In this document: piece by piece, positions 26,060-39,721 of the stretch
Position numbering within the stretch: position 1 is the stretch's first letter
Layout of the letters: each line of letters begins with the position of its first letter
DNA from: Takifugu bimaculatus
Lineage: Eukaryota; Chordata; Actinopteri; Tetraodontiformes; Tetraodontidae
DNA: 64,000 nucleotides
Assembly (NCBI GenBank): GCA_004026145.2
Contig: CP034991.1
Coordinates: 11,574,110 to 11,638,109 of the forward strand
Reading direction: 5' to 3'
Made by a program: the position numbers and the translations under genes
Notes under the pieces: model-generated
Database searches by the model: none
Seen by the model: the letters and a program-made list of their open reading frames with translations, nothing else
What the model was told of the DNA's origin: nothing

Positions 26060-27700
26060 GCTGCGTGTGCCACTGGGGTTCGTTTGGCGCAAATCCAGAC
26101 TTCACGCGCGGTTTAGTCACCACGAGCACTTATTTAATGGTGTTTAAAGCGCAACTGGGCGTGAGACGTTCAGCCCCGGTCACGTTTAATGCTCTATACT
26201 GGTGGAATAGTAACCCCATGGGCGTGCATGAGGTCCGGATAGACGTGCGTGTGACGCCTGGCGGCCTGCGGCACGGGCGCGGAGGAGGCAGACCTTTGGT
26301 GCAGGATGTGCACGGCTTTAACTTTGAGAAGGAAACCGATGAAAATTCTCCGCAGCTTCCTGACAGACGCGCGGTGCGTGTGCGCGTCCGGCAGCGGGTC
26401 GCCCTCTTCCGCCTGAGCTATCTCACAGTTCCCAGCTGTGACCCAAACTCCACCAGACACCAAAACTCGAGACCAAATCTATGAAACTAAGTCCGGTGTC
26501 GCCGGACGGGGGCCCATCAGGTGACCCAACCTCAGGACAATTAAGCACCGTTTATGTCTGATGGGTTTTGGGGTGTTATAGCGCCACCTAGAGGGTAGGG
26601 GGGACTGCGCCGACTGGGGGTGAAACAGAGGCCAGGCTGATTTTTGGGGTCGAGGGACCTCGGTTTCCAGGCTCCCCTATTTTATTTTCCCCTAATTACA
26701 CCTCTCAGGTTCCTTTTGTTAGAGATTAAATGACACTCCATCTTTGCCGCCCCTCTTTTATTCACGCCCCATCCTCAGCCTGTCCTCGCCACCATTCCAC
26801 AGCGCCCTCCCTCCTTTGTCTCCGTCCCCGTGTCCCCTGTGCGCCGTGTCCACCTCCACTCTTGCGTAACCTCCGCGCTGTACTTGTTCCTCACGTCCAT
26901 TCACACCATCGGAAACTATTGTGCAGTAAAGTCGAGGAAATAAAGCCCTTTCTTAGGTTTCCTCTCGCCTCATTCTGGTTCTTAATCCCTAATCAAGCCG
27001 GGGCCTCTAATCCCACTAATTCTGCATTGCACATAAACATATTCCTTCACTTTTTCCTTCACGTTTTATTTTTATTTTTTATTTTTACAAAGACAGAATT
27101 TAGTACCAACCTGACAAACCTTTGACCCGGGCTCCACATCCACCGAGCAGCCCGGCGGCGCATCGTACGAGTCGGACTCAAGAATGAACTGATTAGAATT
27201 TTGAGGTCAAAGGTCTGCGCGAGCTCGTCCCCCGCCAGTCAGATTTATTTTAGAGTTCATTACAGAGCAGGCACTTTAACCCCTGTCGCTGACCCCCTAC
27301 AGTCCCCGGGGCAGTAACTCTAACCCAGAGCTGAAGGTATGTGGAGCCGACGGGGCGGACGCGTGAAGAGAAGCTGTCAGCCGCACAAAGGTGGTAGAAA
27401 ACGAAAGTGAAAAGAGGCCAAAGATGAGAACGATTACAAGAAACTAGTTGATATTTGGACTTCAGACTTCAGATTTATTTATTGCCATTGTTCATGTAGT
27501 ACACAGTGTTACACAAGCTAGGAATTTGTCTCGGTGTGACGCTGCAACATTCAACATAGAGAAGACAATAAACACTAGAATAAGATAAATAAGATAAAAC
27601 ATATCTATATATATATATATATATATAAATAGTAAGGAAATAGGTAATGAGTATTCCTATAATGTGCAAGAGCAGCAGTTAAGTTAAGGTTAGAAGTCCA
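26060..27700. other. Intergenic sequence without supported genes
   Basis: Open frames at 26032-26484 and 26730-27125 have no splice framing and no recognisable product. The segment from about 27465 to 27700 (TTTATTTATTGCCATTGTTC onward) has the look of a dispersed repeat and contains an AT microsatellite at 27606-27627, but I could not classify it. Confidence 0.45.
27606..27627. repeat. AT microsatellite
   Basis: Alternating A/T run seen directly. Confidence 0.9.
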
Positions 27701-27719
27701 CAGTGCAAACTTGATCAGC

Positions 27720-28660
27720 TTGACAGACTGGTGGCTTGAGGTGCAGCAGTTTGTGTACAGGGATCCTCTCGTAGGTTCCCGGGGAGTCCAGGTGCAGCAA
27801 GATGGAGTGAAGGGCCAGGTTGACCGCGAGCTTGGCGCACTGCAGCAGGAGAGGAGGGAAAGGGCCTGGAAGAGCTGTGGGGCTGCTGCTCCAGAACAGT
27901 CTAGACTGGACAGACGGTTCTGCCAGGCGGACGAGGGGCAGCGTGTCCTGGGACAGGATTGTTCGAGTCAGAGGGAGCAGATCCAGCTCGTCCTTTGTAG
28001 GCCAACATGAGTGACTTGAACTTAATGCGGGCAGCTAAAGATAGCCCGTGGAGCTTGATCAGCGGTGGGCTGATGATAGCCAGCCCCGATTGGTTAAAGA
28101 CCAGGCCCCGATGAGTGTGGCAGCCACACACCCAGCAGAGGGGTCAGTAGATAATGCAGCACATCAGCATGTCTTGTACCAGCAGCCGGGTTAGGAGTGG
28201 CCTGACCTTTCTGTGGAATAAGGCAAAGACCGGGGCCACGTGGCCAGAGAAGGTCCCACTGATCGTCTACCGTGACCTGGAACAGTCTGGGAAGGAGACA
28301 AGTTGTCAATTTTAACGTCGCTGTTGTGGCGAATAGAAACGGGAATCTCAGGTTTAGCAGGGTTAAGTTGGGGGAGGCGATCCGTCATCCGTGCTGATGC
28401 AGTTTGGGTGTCATCTGCATGATGAAAAACCACGTGGGCGGATGATCGGCAAAGTCGTGCACGGAGCAGCGGCCCCAGCACGGATCCTTGGGGGACGCCA
28501 GTGGAGAGCTGGCGAAAGCTGGCGTTGCCGCGGCACCCTAGCTGAAGGCCCAGTTACGGTACTTAAAGCAGTGCCAGTAATGCCCAGTTCAGAGAGGAAG
28601 GATGCGATGGTCGACTGTAGCAAATGTGTCAATTATATCAAAACCCAAACCCCGAAAACA
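27720..28660 (-). mobile_element. Decayed non-LTR retrotransposon reverse-transcriptase fragment
   Basis: The minus strand, read across several frames, spells pieces of a fish LINE reverse transcriptase. In order these are ILLSSLSELGITGTAL-like sequence near 28590, a HADDTQ version of the catalytic YADDTQ box near 28425, and a C-terminal stretch with LIKLHGLSLAARIKFKSL and MLAYKGRAGSAPS near 27990-28060. Stops and frame changes between the pieces show that it is dead. The style is of the L2/Rex1-like clades common in teleosts; the clade assignment is tentative. It sits between specc1l and adora2a. Confidence 0.75.
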
Positions 28661-29278
28661 GGAAGCCGATGTTTGATGGTTACCAGCAGCAGCATCCCGT
28701 AGCTTATACAACCCAAGGGTACCACAGAATCTGTTCTGCAAGGAAAGGAATCCTCCGTTTGACTCCCGTACGCTGTATTTACCCGTGTGTCGTATTTACG
28801 CAGCGCTGCAGGATGTGCACCAGGATCCACGTGCAGATGGTGTGAGTTTAAGCCACCGTCATGTGACCACAACTGTGGACACGACACGCACAATCTCGGG
28901 TGACGTTTTCCTCTGAATACTCTACATTTACGTAAATACAGATAATGTGTTTCCTGCCGTCACCAAACCTGTTAAACATATTTTATCAGTGTCGGTCATT
29001 GTCGTCATGGAAGCTGCTTTAGAACAGTTAAAGAAAAAACAGTAACTATACGGCAAGAAAATGAGGGGTACGCTATAAGGCCCCCTACTGGTCACAACCA
29101 GAAGACTCCTCACCTTGTTTTTATTTTTTAGCCTCTTTCCCCCCAATGATAAATACAAACACAAATAAAAGGAAACAAGAAGATTTTCTAATGCAAAACT
29201 ATCAAATGCGTAACGTGAGTCTGATACTAAATCAGTAAAAGATGTCTGATTTCGGGGAAACGCAGCACGATTATGTGA

Positions 29279-29370
<92 letters not shown>

Positions 29371-31222
29371 CGGGGGGGGTTACAGCTGCTGAATTAATCT
29401 GGAAGTGGCAATGTTGATCGTGCGGCCACATCAGGACCCAAACGGAGCGCCACACACTGCCGGTTTGTTATAGTGATGCTCGTTCCTCCTCTTCTTCTTC
29501 TGGGGAGGTTTTCAAATATGTTTTTTTTAAAGTTGAATTATGGGCCAGTCCTTCAGAGAGAACCCTCTTTCCCTCGATTATCCGTGAATCCCTGGAGTTT
29601 GTTATTGTGGGACGCAGCAGTCGCATGGGAGAATCAACGTGTGGAGCATCATTTCCTTTGCTGTCCTCTGGGATCTTTGGTCTGGGCGCACAGATGCACG
29701 AGATGTTTTAACAAGCTGCAACCGCCAAATGCATGTTTCAGGAATCCAATTGAAAAAAAAGGACCGCCACAAAACAGGATCGGGGCTTAAGAATCATGGG
29801 ATCGAGCCACACACAGACTTGACGAAACGAAAGCGTGATGTCTGAACTTGTGAGTTCTGGGTTGACCCAATAGTCCAGAAACCACAATATGACCAAGGCC
29901 ATCAATGTCTCTGGTTTCCTTCTTACCAGCTTCACTTCTGGGAAAGACCTGCTCTTTAGATGATGAACCCCAGCTCAGCCTGAGCGTCTGATGGGACAGA
30001 AACTCAGTTTTATTTAGCACAATGGCGGTCTTATCAGGATTTTAAAAGTCCGTCCTGGTTTGCCGTCATCCCTCTAAATACAATCACATTTCAAACAACT
30101 GCTTTTCCTCTTCTTGCCACGAATCGGTTTGAGCTCCAGACCTTTCTGAAATAATGAACCTAAATCTCTGTCGAAGTTAGCATGAAGTCCCTCCCTGCAA
30201 AGCAAACGCACCAATCAAGCAGCCGTGTCAGCAATAAAATCAATAAATATGCTTTCCGACTAACATCATCAGCACACTGAGCTTTTCCAGCCTGTTCACA
30301 AACTCTAACCTTCTCTTTTTGTAAAGATAACATTTGCTTTCTTCACGCTGCCTCTGATGTGGTTTATATTTCTTTTCGTGGTGCTTGATTGTGGGGGAGA
30401 TAAATAAACCCCGTCGTGTTTGTGATTGTTTGTCCAGTTTTAATCTCGTGGACCAAGATTACACGTTGCCCTGTGTTTCACTAAAAGTGAAACCCCCCCC
30501 ACGACTACACGGATAATTCAAGCTCATGCATTTTAAATAGTCACACTGTGACTGGATGTGATCAAATCTACGAAAGTGCAGTGTGGGGGCCACCTGCACT
30601 CGTTTTCTCGATTTCCATTGGACACCGTGTTCCACCAGCGCCGCTGCAGAGTCAGGGAAGGTTAAAACTGAATATTAATCTAGTTCATCAGTGTGTTTGG
30701 GAGTTGGGAAACATCCTCTTGATGTCTGTTTTTGTTGGGCCGTCGAACCCGTCTTACTTCGCTGCGATTGGCCAATATTCTGGCGAGCACACTAAGTTTC
30801 TGTTCGATAGCTGGGAGGAAATTGTTATTTTTAGGTGGCGTGACATATCTGATTTTGGTGCGTCTGTCGAAAGTCACTTCCCCTATCATAAAAAGACATT
30901 TCCTCTTTTCCATTTCTGCACCTCCGTCTTCAGCAGCATAACGTTCCAGCCATGTGTGTTGTTGGCAGCACGTCAGGCCCCGGAGAGCATCATGGGAAAA
31001 CGCTGCTGAGGGGACGAATCTGAGGGGCGAGGACAGCGGAGGAGCTTTTTCGGATCTGAAGCCTCGGCGATGGTTTGCTGAGCTGGGAGAGAGAGATCCT
31101 CCACACGCGGCCGAAAGTGTTGGTGGAGAGCAGGCTGAGCTCACTGGCTGCCAGGCTGCAGCTATGGTCCTTGAGGTCAGCGTTCCTCGCTCCTCATCAG
31201 TTGTCCCGCCGCTCGTGCCATC
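28661..31222. other. Intergenic sequence upstream of the adora2a coding exon
   Basis: No coding exon is supported. It contains a long GT microsatellite. Shortly upstream of the adora2a start codon, about 30950-31222, is a GC-rich stretch that is probably 5' untranslated sequence. Confidence 0.5.
29282..29369 (+). repeat. GT microsatellite, about 44 units
   Basis: A nearly pure GT run of about 88 bases. It creates a spurious Thr-His frame on the minus strand. Confidence 0.97.
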
Positions 31223-33388
31223 ATGCTGGACCCCTACACCATGACCTACATCGTCCTGGAGCTGCTGATCGCCGTGTTCTCTGTGTTTGGCAACGTGCTG
31301 GTGTGTTGGGCCGTGTGTCTCAACAGCAACCTGCAGACCATCACCAACTTCTTCGTGGTGTCTCTGGCGGTGGCGGACATCGCCGTGGGCGTCCTGGCCA
31401 TTCCGTTCTCCATCGCCATCAGCACCGGTTTCTGCTCCAACTTCTATGGCTGCCTGTTTATCGCCTGCTTCGTGTTGGTCCTCACCCAGAGCTCCATCTT
31501 CAGCCTGCTGGCCATCGCGATCGACCGTTACATCGCCATCAAGCTACCGCTCAGGTATGGGAAGCACTGCAACAGGACATGATGAATTCATGAATTTTGA
31601 AATAACTGGTAGCAACACAACCCCCCCCCCCCCCCCCCCCCGCGATATCTTTTAAAAAACAGCAGTTTTTCCCCCCCTTATTCAATTTTGCTTTTCCAAT
31701 TTTTAACATCTGTTTAGCAAGACTTGACGTCTGAGCCTCAGCTGAATAAATATGTCTAGAAGCAAACGTTCTCTTGAGGTTTCGTCCCCCTGGAACTCTT
31801 GTATGTTTTACTGTGTAACCCTCCGAGCAATCCAATAATATTTATTTTGCTGTTAAAACTTTAAGACTAGGTGAAGGTGGCTTGTGTGGAGCCCCAGAGA
31901 CGGCGTCCTCATCTGAATCTGGATCCCTTTTTTCCCCTCCACACAGAGCTCTCAGCTCCGTGAGGGGTCTTATGGTGTTTTTCACATTACTGATGCGTTG
32001 TTGCAGGGTGTGTGTGTGTGTGTGTGTGTGTCTGCTTGTTTTTGCGACATTAACCTTTGCACTTCAACATTTCAAATATGTGAAAAAGCAAAGACAAATA
32101 TCTCAGCTGCTCTCCCACACTGAACTGCAGCCACACTCAAAATAGCCTCTTCCGTTGAGGACTACTTAAAGACCTTGTTTGTACTTTGACTGCAGGGATG
32201 CGGAACGGTCTTCCAACGCTGTTCACCACAGTCTATTTTTGACTTTTGGACCCCCTCCGTGGAGGTTTTCACTCCCTGCCGATAGTCGGCTTTGACTTTG
32301 TAGCATCCTATTATGATAGGCGACGCCGCCACTCTCCTTGGTTCCACAGCGGTTTTCTGATGTTCCTTTCTTTTCTCTCCAGGTATAACAGCTTGGTGAC
32401 CGGTAAGCGGGCACAGGGCATTATTGCCATTTGCTGGGTTTTGTCCATCGCCATCGGCCTGACCCCCATGATGGGCTGGCATGTAAAACCTGAACCCTCC
32501 GAATACTGCTCCCCGGGTCTGGTCAAGTGCCTGTTTGAAAAGGTGGTCCTCATGTCTTACATGGTATACTTCAACTTTTTTGGCTGCGTGCTGATCCCCC
32601 TGCTGCTGATGCTGGGCATCTACCTGTGCATCTTCATGGCCGCTCGGCACCAACTCAGGCTCATTCAGCTGAAAGTTGTCCATGGTGAAAGATCTGGCTC
32701 CACGCTGCAGAAGGAGGTCCAGGCTGCCAAGTCTCTGGCCATCATCGTGGGGCTCTTTGCAGTGTGCTGGCTGCCCCTGCACATCATCAACTGCTTCACC
32801 TACTTCTGTCCCAAATGTCACCGCCCGCCGATTTTAATCATGTACACGGCCATAATCCTGTCCCACGGCAACTCTGTCGTCAACCCCTTCATCTACGCCT
32901 ACCGCATCCGAGAGTTCAGGCAAACCTTCCGCAAAATTATCAGGCGCCACATCCTGGGCCGCCGGCCGCAGCTGGAGAGCAGCGGCAGCAGACGCACGTC
33001 CATTCACAACAGCGTCACTGACTCCATCAGACGCAACACAAATGGCCTCAGGATGGACCTCTTCAACGAGCACAGCAGCAGCAGCTGTGAGATTTCCTAC
33101 CACTGCCCTACAGAGATCTCCATGCGGGGCGGTCTGATAGCAGTGTCCCACGCTCCTCTGTCCATCATCATCGCCCACTGTCCTCACGTGACCTCCTGTC
33201 CACTGCAAGCCCTCAAGCAGAGCGAAACCTCCACGCTTGCTAACGAGCAGCACGTGGAAGGACAGCAGAGCAGCAGCCCTCCTGAAAACACGACGGACAA
33301 GCAGGACATCGGTTCAGCACAAGCCTCGGTGATATTAAATGAACAGAAATCAAATAGCTGCTTTACTGAGCCGGCACTGATGTCCTGA
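31223..33388 (+). CDS. adora2a: Adenosine receptor A2A
   Basis: A Gs-coupled plasma-membrane receptor for adenosine. Two coding exons, 31223-31554 and 32383-33388, give 445 residues. The single intron interrupts the sequence just after DRYIAIKLPLR, the conserved position for adenosine receptors. Seven membrane segments are evident. Ligand-site residues known from the human receptor are present: CLFEKVV in loop 2 (Phe-Glu pair), CWLPLHIINCF in TM6 (Trp, His, Asn) and LSHGNSVVNPFIYAY in TM7 (Ser-His and NPxxY). The long C-terminal tail and HIINCF favour A2A over A2B. I chose the ATG at 31223 (MLDPYTMTYIVLEL) because TM1 follows at once; a second ATG five codons later is possible. Teleosts may carry two co-orthologues, and I cannot tell which this is. 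No frame breaks. Confidence 0.95.
31621..31641 (+). repeat. Poly-C run of 21 bases in the adora2a intron
   Basis: A homopolymer seen directly, 66 bases after the adora2a donor site. Confidence 0.95.
32008..32032 (+). repeat. GT microsatellite in the adora2a intron
   Basis: A short pure GT run seen directly. Confidence 0.9.
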
Positions 33389-35318
33389 CACACGCTCACA
33401 GGCGGGAGTTAAAGTCAAAGCGGACGTTTTGATGCGGTGGCTAATTATGTGTGATTACATCATGGTATGATTATTATTTTTAAAAAAAAAACAACTCTTC
33501 ACAAGTAGGCTTAATTAGCACTAGCACTGGTGTTGTCCCCCAGCTAAGCCCCGCCCACAGGGATTTTACTGTGACCGAATTGGTATTTATTGTGGTTTCC
33601 AGGCTCCATACATGCAGAACACACACTCCTTCCTGGTGTGTGCGTCTGTCATGCTGCGATAAAACGTTCCACAAATGCTTTTAGTGCATCTACTGCTGGA
33701 AGCAGGACAATTATGGGAATGTGTTGGATAAAATGCACAGAAGTGGCCCGTCCGTGTTCCTGTGATGCGTAGTTACATTTACGGGGTCTCCAATGTTGCT
33801 GTGGCAACAGTGTAGGTTTTATATATATATATAATTATTTTTTTTCTTTAGTTTCAGCTGGCTTGGCCAACAAAACTAAAATCCACTCTGTATATTCAGC
33901 CCTCCTGTCGATGCAGAACACAACCACAAATACATTATTTCACCACTGTTTTTGGTTATGGTGGATGAGAGCAGAAGCTGCCTCACTGTCGATGACCTCA
34001 CAATGTCTCCGCTGTTCACGTCTGTATTTAAAATCGATTGAAAGCAGGGATTAAAATAACTAAATGCTGCATCAGTGCTTTTGCTTCCTCTATGCAGTTG
34101 GAAATTTTCTGATTAAAGCATTAAATTATTGATAGATTTTTTTTCCAGGGATACGGACACACCCAGAGGATGTCAGGGAGGATCGTGTGCACTCCTGCAT
34201 GAAAAGTTGTACTTGCTCGGGTCCATCCGAGGGACCTGTGAGGTTGGCGGAACGTGCTGCCAGCCTCTGTAGCACATTTCTTTTCAGTGCTCGTCACTGT
34301 GCAGCTGCAGCCGTCTGTCTCTCAAACCACCTACAATAATGCAGTCTAAATAAATTGTTTGTGCTACATGGAGTGCTGAATTTAAAATGTTCCCAGACTC
34401 ATTTATCTAGCTCCAGGCATCCCTTGGTGTTATTAAGGGTGGGGTGGGGTCTGATGTAGAATCCCACTGAGTCACAAACTTTGATTTTTTTTCTCATTCT
34501 GGGAAGCAGAATCTCAGAGAATCTTTGAAGTGCATTATTTTCCCAGCTTTTATCATCATTCCCGTGTGAGTTCAGGTTACAGGGCCAGCGTTTATGGGGT
34601 TTTCACGGGGAGGGGGGGCTGGGGCACTTTTAATGACTCATCAGAGACCCCCCCCATGTTTTAGCACTACATTATTTTAAGTTGCCATGCTAAATGTTTG
34701 TCCAAAAGAATATCAATGACAGTGATTCCTGAGCAGTACAAGACATGCTGTTTTTGTTTACGTTGTGCTAATGGAGGAGCTGATTTAGCTACGCCCTTAT
34801 TAACATGCCATGATATGGAATAAATACATGTAAAACTCCATTTTCCTGTAGCAAACGAGTGAACGATGGTCGTAATTAAAACCAGTTTCAAGTCAACTAA
34901 AGCTACTTAAATTCGACTCTCTGCGGCCACCTGCAGGCCAATATCTAAAAAATCTATAAAAATTATTACAAATATTGTGAGTACTTAAGGGGGATCCACG
35001 ATGAATTTACGGAATCTTATTTTATTCCGTTCCTATGCACTTTTTAATATATACAATAGGAATATATTTGGAGATATCTTTTTCATTTACCCAGTCATGA
35101 GTGGGTTTGACCCCTCTGTTTTTCCACAGAAAGTTCCGCACTTCACACGGTTAATTAATGACTGGCGTCGGTTTTGAACCGTCGACCTTTCCTAAATTCT
35201 TCAGTTGCGTCAGACTCCGTTCAGCGTTATATAACGAGTGGGAACAAACAAGACCCGTACGCAGCTTCAGGATAAGCGCAGACGCCGCCGCATAGTGCTA
35301 AAATAAAAAGCGTGGAAA
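33389..35318. other. adora2a 3' untranslated region and upb1 upstream region
   Basis: No coding exon is supported. An AATAAA at 34349-34354, about 960 bases after the adora2a stop, is a candidate polyadenylation signal. The upb1 promoter must lie in the last few hundred bases, but I see no strong core element. Confidence 0.5.
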
Positions 35319-38300
35319 ATGTCCGTTTGCGAGGTTGAATCCCTGGAGAAGTCGCTGGAGGCTCACTTGCCAGAGGCCGAGCTCACAGAGGTGAAGCGCA
35401 TTTTATTCGGCCAGGGCGCGGGGTGAGTTATCGCGAGAACTTCTTTAACAGCGTTCTTCCGGGTTTCCCAGCATATTAGCATACATACATTAATTAGAGT
35501 CGGGCAAAACAAAGTTAACATTTTATACGTACTCATTAATCATAATGTACAATAGATGGCATGACATGAAAATTAAAGTTGTTGGTTGTACTTCTGGGGG
35601 AAGTAAAAACTAGCCCAGTAAAGGTATAAAGTACAGATTTACGTTAGTAGTAACATCAACGTAAATAACAATAGGTGCGCCTAGGAGGGACACCTAATTA
35701 CTGTTATCTTTTCTAAATTACGTTTCTCATGTAAACCGAGCCTACATGTTACATAATTATATACTGTGGGTCATAGTGAGACAGGGGGTTAAAGTATACT
35801 GTTATAATTAGAAATAAGAGTGTGTTCACAAACTTTACTTCTCATTTATTATGTGCATATGCTTAAAAGTGCAGAACTGGCCTAAAGTATTTTGTCTTGT
35901 CTTGCACCTCTCAATTGTAATTAATTTTAACTTTGGTTGTTCTTGGTAAATAATTGTTCTGCTTAATGAACTTTGGCCAGAGTTGCTGCAGTTTCTACCA
36001 CACAACCTTTAACCTAGTCAGAGTTCATATAGTGTCTTAAGTTCATCCATGTTGAGGCTCAGTATGTCCAACATTATGTTGGAAATTAAAAGAGGTCCTG
36101 ACTGTTTAATCATCCTGTAGAAATAGTATGAATTAATTTTATCTTACATTTATTTATATCTATGATTCATGTGTCTGTTCCTCTCCTTTAACCTTTAATT
36201 ATTTCATTTTTAAACTTTATTTAAGGCAGGATTTTGATAGTTATGATACAAACATTGATTCAACCAGAAAGTATTTGCCAAAATTGGATCAATAGAAGTG
36301 GGAATATTCACAGTCATGAAAGGAACCTTTTCTAATTTTCTCCTTTGGATCTGAACAGGAAGTTGGACCTCCCGTCCGGCGCCGTAGAAGCTGCCTGCGA
36401 GCGTAACTTTGAGCTGAAGGGTTACAGGTTCGACGCTGTGCAGGAGCAGCTGCGGCCGCCCAGAAGGACCCGTGTGGGACTCATCCAGCACCACATTGTG
36501 CTGCCCACCTGAGGCCCCCGTCCTGGAGCAGGTATTGACATAACAGGACTTGTAGTTGTGTTTGGCTGCATCCATTGATAACTATCAATCCTTCACAGAT
36601 CAATGCCATGCACAGCCGCATCGGTGAAATCATTGAGGTGGCGGCCATGTGTGGCGTAAACATCGTTTGCTTTCAGGAGACATGGAGTGAGTTGTCACAT
36701 AATATTTAGATTAACTCAGAGACCATTGAAATATTACTTGAGTTTCTCTTTTTCTCTCTCATTTGCTGTTAATTTTCACTTCAGCAAGATATTGAAAATT
36801 GAATTGAATAAAAAAACCATCTTAAAAAAAAGCCATTTCAAAATATTGCAGAAGATTATACCTCTTATTATTATAGATTATACCTCTTATATAAATTATT
36901 CCTCTTTTTGGGTATTTATTTTAAAACCACGGTTCCATAAAATTGGTCAAATTGCCTCCTCAGTCAATCGGCCTCCTCTGCTCTCTGCAGCCATGCCCTT
37001 TGCCTTCTGCACCCGTGAAAAGGATCCGTGGACCCAGTTTGCCGAGTCGGCTGAAGACGGGAACACCACGCGTTTCTGTCAGGAGGTGAGGTGACAGTCG
37101 TGCGACAGCGCGACAACGTGCTGGACAGGCAGAACATTAACGCTGTCGCTCCTACATTAGTTGGCCAAAAAACACAACATGGTCATCATCTCTCCCATCC
37201 TGGAGCGAGACGAGCTGCACAGCACCCTGTGGAACACCGCTGTGGTGATTTCCAACTCTGGAAACGTGCTGGGAAAGAGCCGGAAGAACCACATTCCCAG
37301 GATCGGGGACTTCAATGAGGTTGAGCCTGTGTGTTTTTACTGCATCATCTTATCCAGCGTATGAAGTTAAATGATCTCTTTGTTCCAAACCCAGTCCACA
37401 TATTATATGGAGGGAAACACGGGACACACGGTGTTCCAGACACAGTTCGGGAGGATAGCTGTCAACATCTGCTACGGGCGCCACCACCCTCTCAACTGGT
37501 TCATGTACAGTCTGAACGGAGCCGAAATCATTTTCAACCCTTCGGCAACTGTCGGAGCTCTCAGGTGAAAATAAGGAATGAGATATGGCATCTTATTCTG
37601 GCTCCCTTTCACCCTGTACATCCTCCGTTTTTCAGTCTTTGTAGATTGTGCAGCAAAAATTCTTAAATCAGATTCTAGTGAAATTAGTAAGCATGCACCC
37701 CAGTGATGGAATAAGTTTTGACTTCCTCCTAAATCCCTGAAAAATGCTACAGATGGACCTCGTGAGATGTCAAATCTCTACTGATGTTATGACGTTATCA
37801 CATCACCTCTGGTGTTCTCTATCCCCAGTGAGCCCATGTGGCCCATTGAAGCCCGGAATGCCGCCATTGCCAACCACTGCTTCACCTGTGCCATCAACAG
37901 AGTTGGGACGGTGAGTTCTTGGGCTGTGATCTGATTAATCACAGGCACATCTGGTTAAAGGGTCCACATGGTGATAACACCAGAAACTGCCCTTAGCTCA
38001 GGTTTCCTCCTGTTGCTGCTCAGGGTCTGCGTGACTGCGCTTCTTTCTCATTCCCACAGGAACATTTCAAAAATGAATTCACATCCGGTGATGGAAAGAA
38101 AGGTAAGAACTTTGTTCCCTGGGATTGGTAAGTTTATTCATGGCAGTGACTGACTGACGGCTCTCCTGACTGGTACAGCTCATCACGACTTCGGGCATTT
38201 CTATGGATCCAGCTACGTGGCCGCTCCTGACGGCAGCCGCACCCCGGGCCTCTCCAGAACCCGGGACGGATTACTGGTGGCAGAAATGGACCTCAACCTC

Positions 38301-38853
38301 AACAGACAACTCAGTGACAAATGGAGCTTTAAGGTAAAAACAGGCAGATGAGCTGGATAGTGTCATATCTGAGCAGCCTGTGCACTTATATAAACTTATC
38401 AAGCAACTATCAAATCTAACACATCATGCAAAATACTTTAAATTGGAGTCAAGTGAGGCTGCATTCCTGCAAATAAATGCTAGTCCCAGTCATGACTTCA
38501 TTGAATTTATTTCTGTATAACAAAGTTAAAGGCAGAACAGCATAATGCTGCTTTAATAATAGATTTGAACACATCAAGCTGCTCAAATTGTACATAATAT
38601 TCAGCAAAAGTGGTGCAAAATACAAACATCAGGTCAGAGATGTTCAGTTTGAGGTAAGTCAAAAAGTCAGTCAATGCATTAAACAAACCAGCCCGTGCTG
38701 GACGTTGCTTCCACCTGCTGTCCTTAGGATGTCAGAGTTATTGCTTTGATCTGCCTGTTTATTTTACAGATGACTGGACGGTATGCTGAGTATGCAGAGG
38801 AACTCGCCAACGCCGTCAGACACGACTTTAAACCACATGTAGTGAAGGAGTAG
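35319..38853 (+). CDS. upb1: Beta-ureidopropionase
   Basis: This cytosolic enzyme performs the last step of pyrimidine breakdown, converting N-carbamoyl-beta-alanine to beta-alanine, CO2 and ammonia. Ten exons: 35319-35422, 36359-36531, 36599-36686, 36991-37085, 37161-37319, 37395-37564, 37829-37910, 38060-38102, 38179-38333 and 38770-38853. They give 383 residues once one extra base is ignored; human has 384. The nitrilase triad is intact: Glu in CFQETW, Lys in KSRKNHIPR and Cys in VNICYGRHH. The extra base (C/T at 36509-36510) falls in exon 2 after HHIVLPT; without it the frame continues EAPVLEQ. The start MSVCEVESLEKSL is the first ATG and matches the family N-terminus. It converges with gucd1. 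Confidence 0.96.
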
Positions 38854-38917
38854 AGCCAGTACAAAAATGATGGGAGGTTTGTACCTTCAACTGTGTCAAT
38901 AATCATTTCATACAGAA

Positions 38918-38923
38918 AATAAA
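38918..38923 (+). terminator. upb1: upb1 polyadenylation signal AATAAA
   Basis: A canonical hexamer 65 bases after the upb1 stop codon. Confidence 0.7.
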
Positions 38924-39721
38924 CCCTAACATCATTGTGTCTTCCCTGGATCTACATCTCTGCTCTAATAGTTTGTCCTAAAGTTGTGGCCAAAATGTGC
39001 AGGAAAAAAAAAATAAAAATAAAAAAATAAACATTATGCTCAATTTCCAAGGTTTTAATTGCAGCAATAAATGTGGCTGTTTCCTAAAAAATATATCTGC
39101 AGTTTAAAATATCCTGTTTGTTCACAAGCAAGATGAGTTAAGATTTATAAAAGCAAATTTATGGTTACTTTTTAATTTTAAATAAGGTTGGATGCTTTCA
39201 AAGGTGTAGTGCAGATACAAATACATAAAATGAAAATAAAACCTGGGGCTGTTGGAAAAAGACCTGTTTTGTTCCATGACATGATTAAAGAAAAGTCCCA
39301 ATTCAGAACCTGCTCACAACACAGGCGTGACCCTGGAGGCCGTTCATTACCTGAGACGCTCAAAAACACATCAACTTCCCAGCTTTCCTGTTGAAAGAAT
39401 CCTCAGTAAAAAAATAAAAAATAAAGTTTATAGATAAGTAGAGGTGAGGCAACCAATGTCAAACAAGATACATTAAATGTGCACATTTTGCCCAAAAGGT
39501 TCCTTTTCTCTCAAGATTCCCACATCCATTCAGTTCTCATTCCTCAACTCAGTTGGAGGCCGCTGCTCCAAATCCGTGAGCAACCACACTCAAAATCCTA
39601 CAATGTGATAAAAATCTGCTTCAGGGATCTCCTCATCCCAGAGTTTCTAATCCTTCTGGCGTGAGCAGACCAGGCTCTGTACACCTGAGGGGACAGCAAC
39701 GAGATGAAGGCTGAAGAGTCA
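38924..39721. other. Convergent 3' region between upb1 and gucd1
   Basis: AT-rich non-coding sequence, presumably the gucd1 3' untranslated region on the minus strand. I could not settle its polyadenylation site. Confidence 0.5.

Noticed and set aside
26032..26484. 150-codon plus-strand frame after the minisatellite
   Set aside because: It begins inside the repeat and has no known domains or splice context.
27465..27700. Possible tRNA-derived SINE
   Set aside because: No A/B box promoter or tRNA-like head was recognisable, so it is left as an unclassified likely repeat.
28928..29455. Minus-strand frame with a long Thr-His repeat
   Set aside because: It is a translation of the GT microsatellite at 29282-29369.
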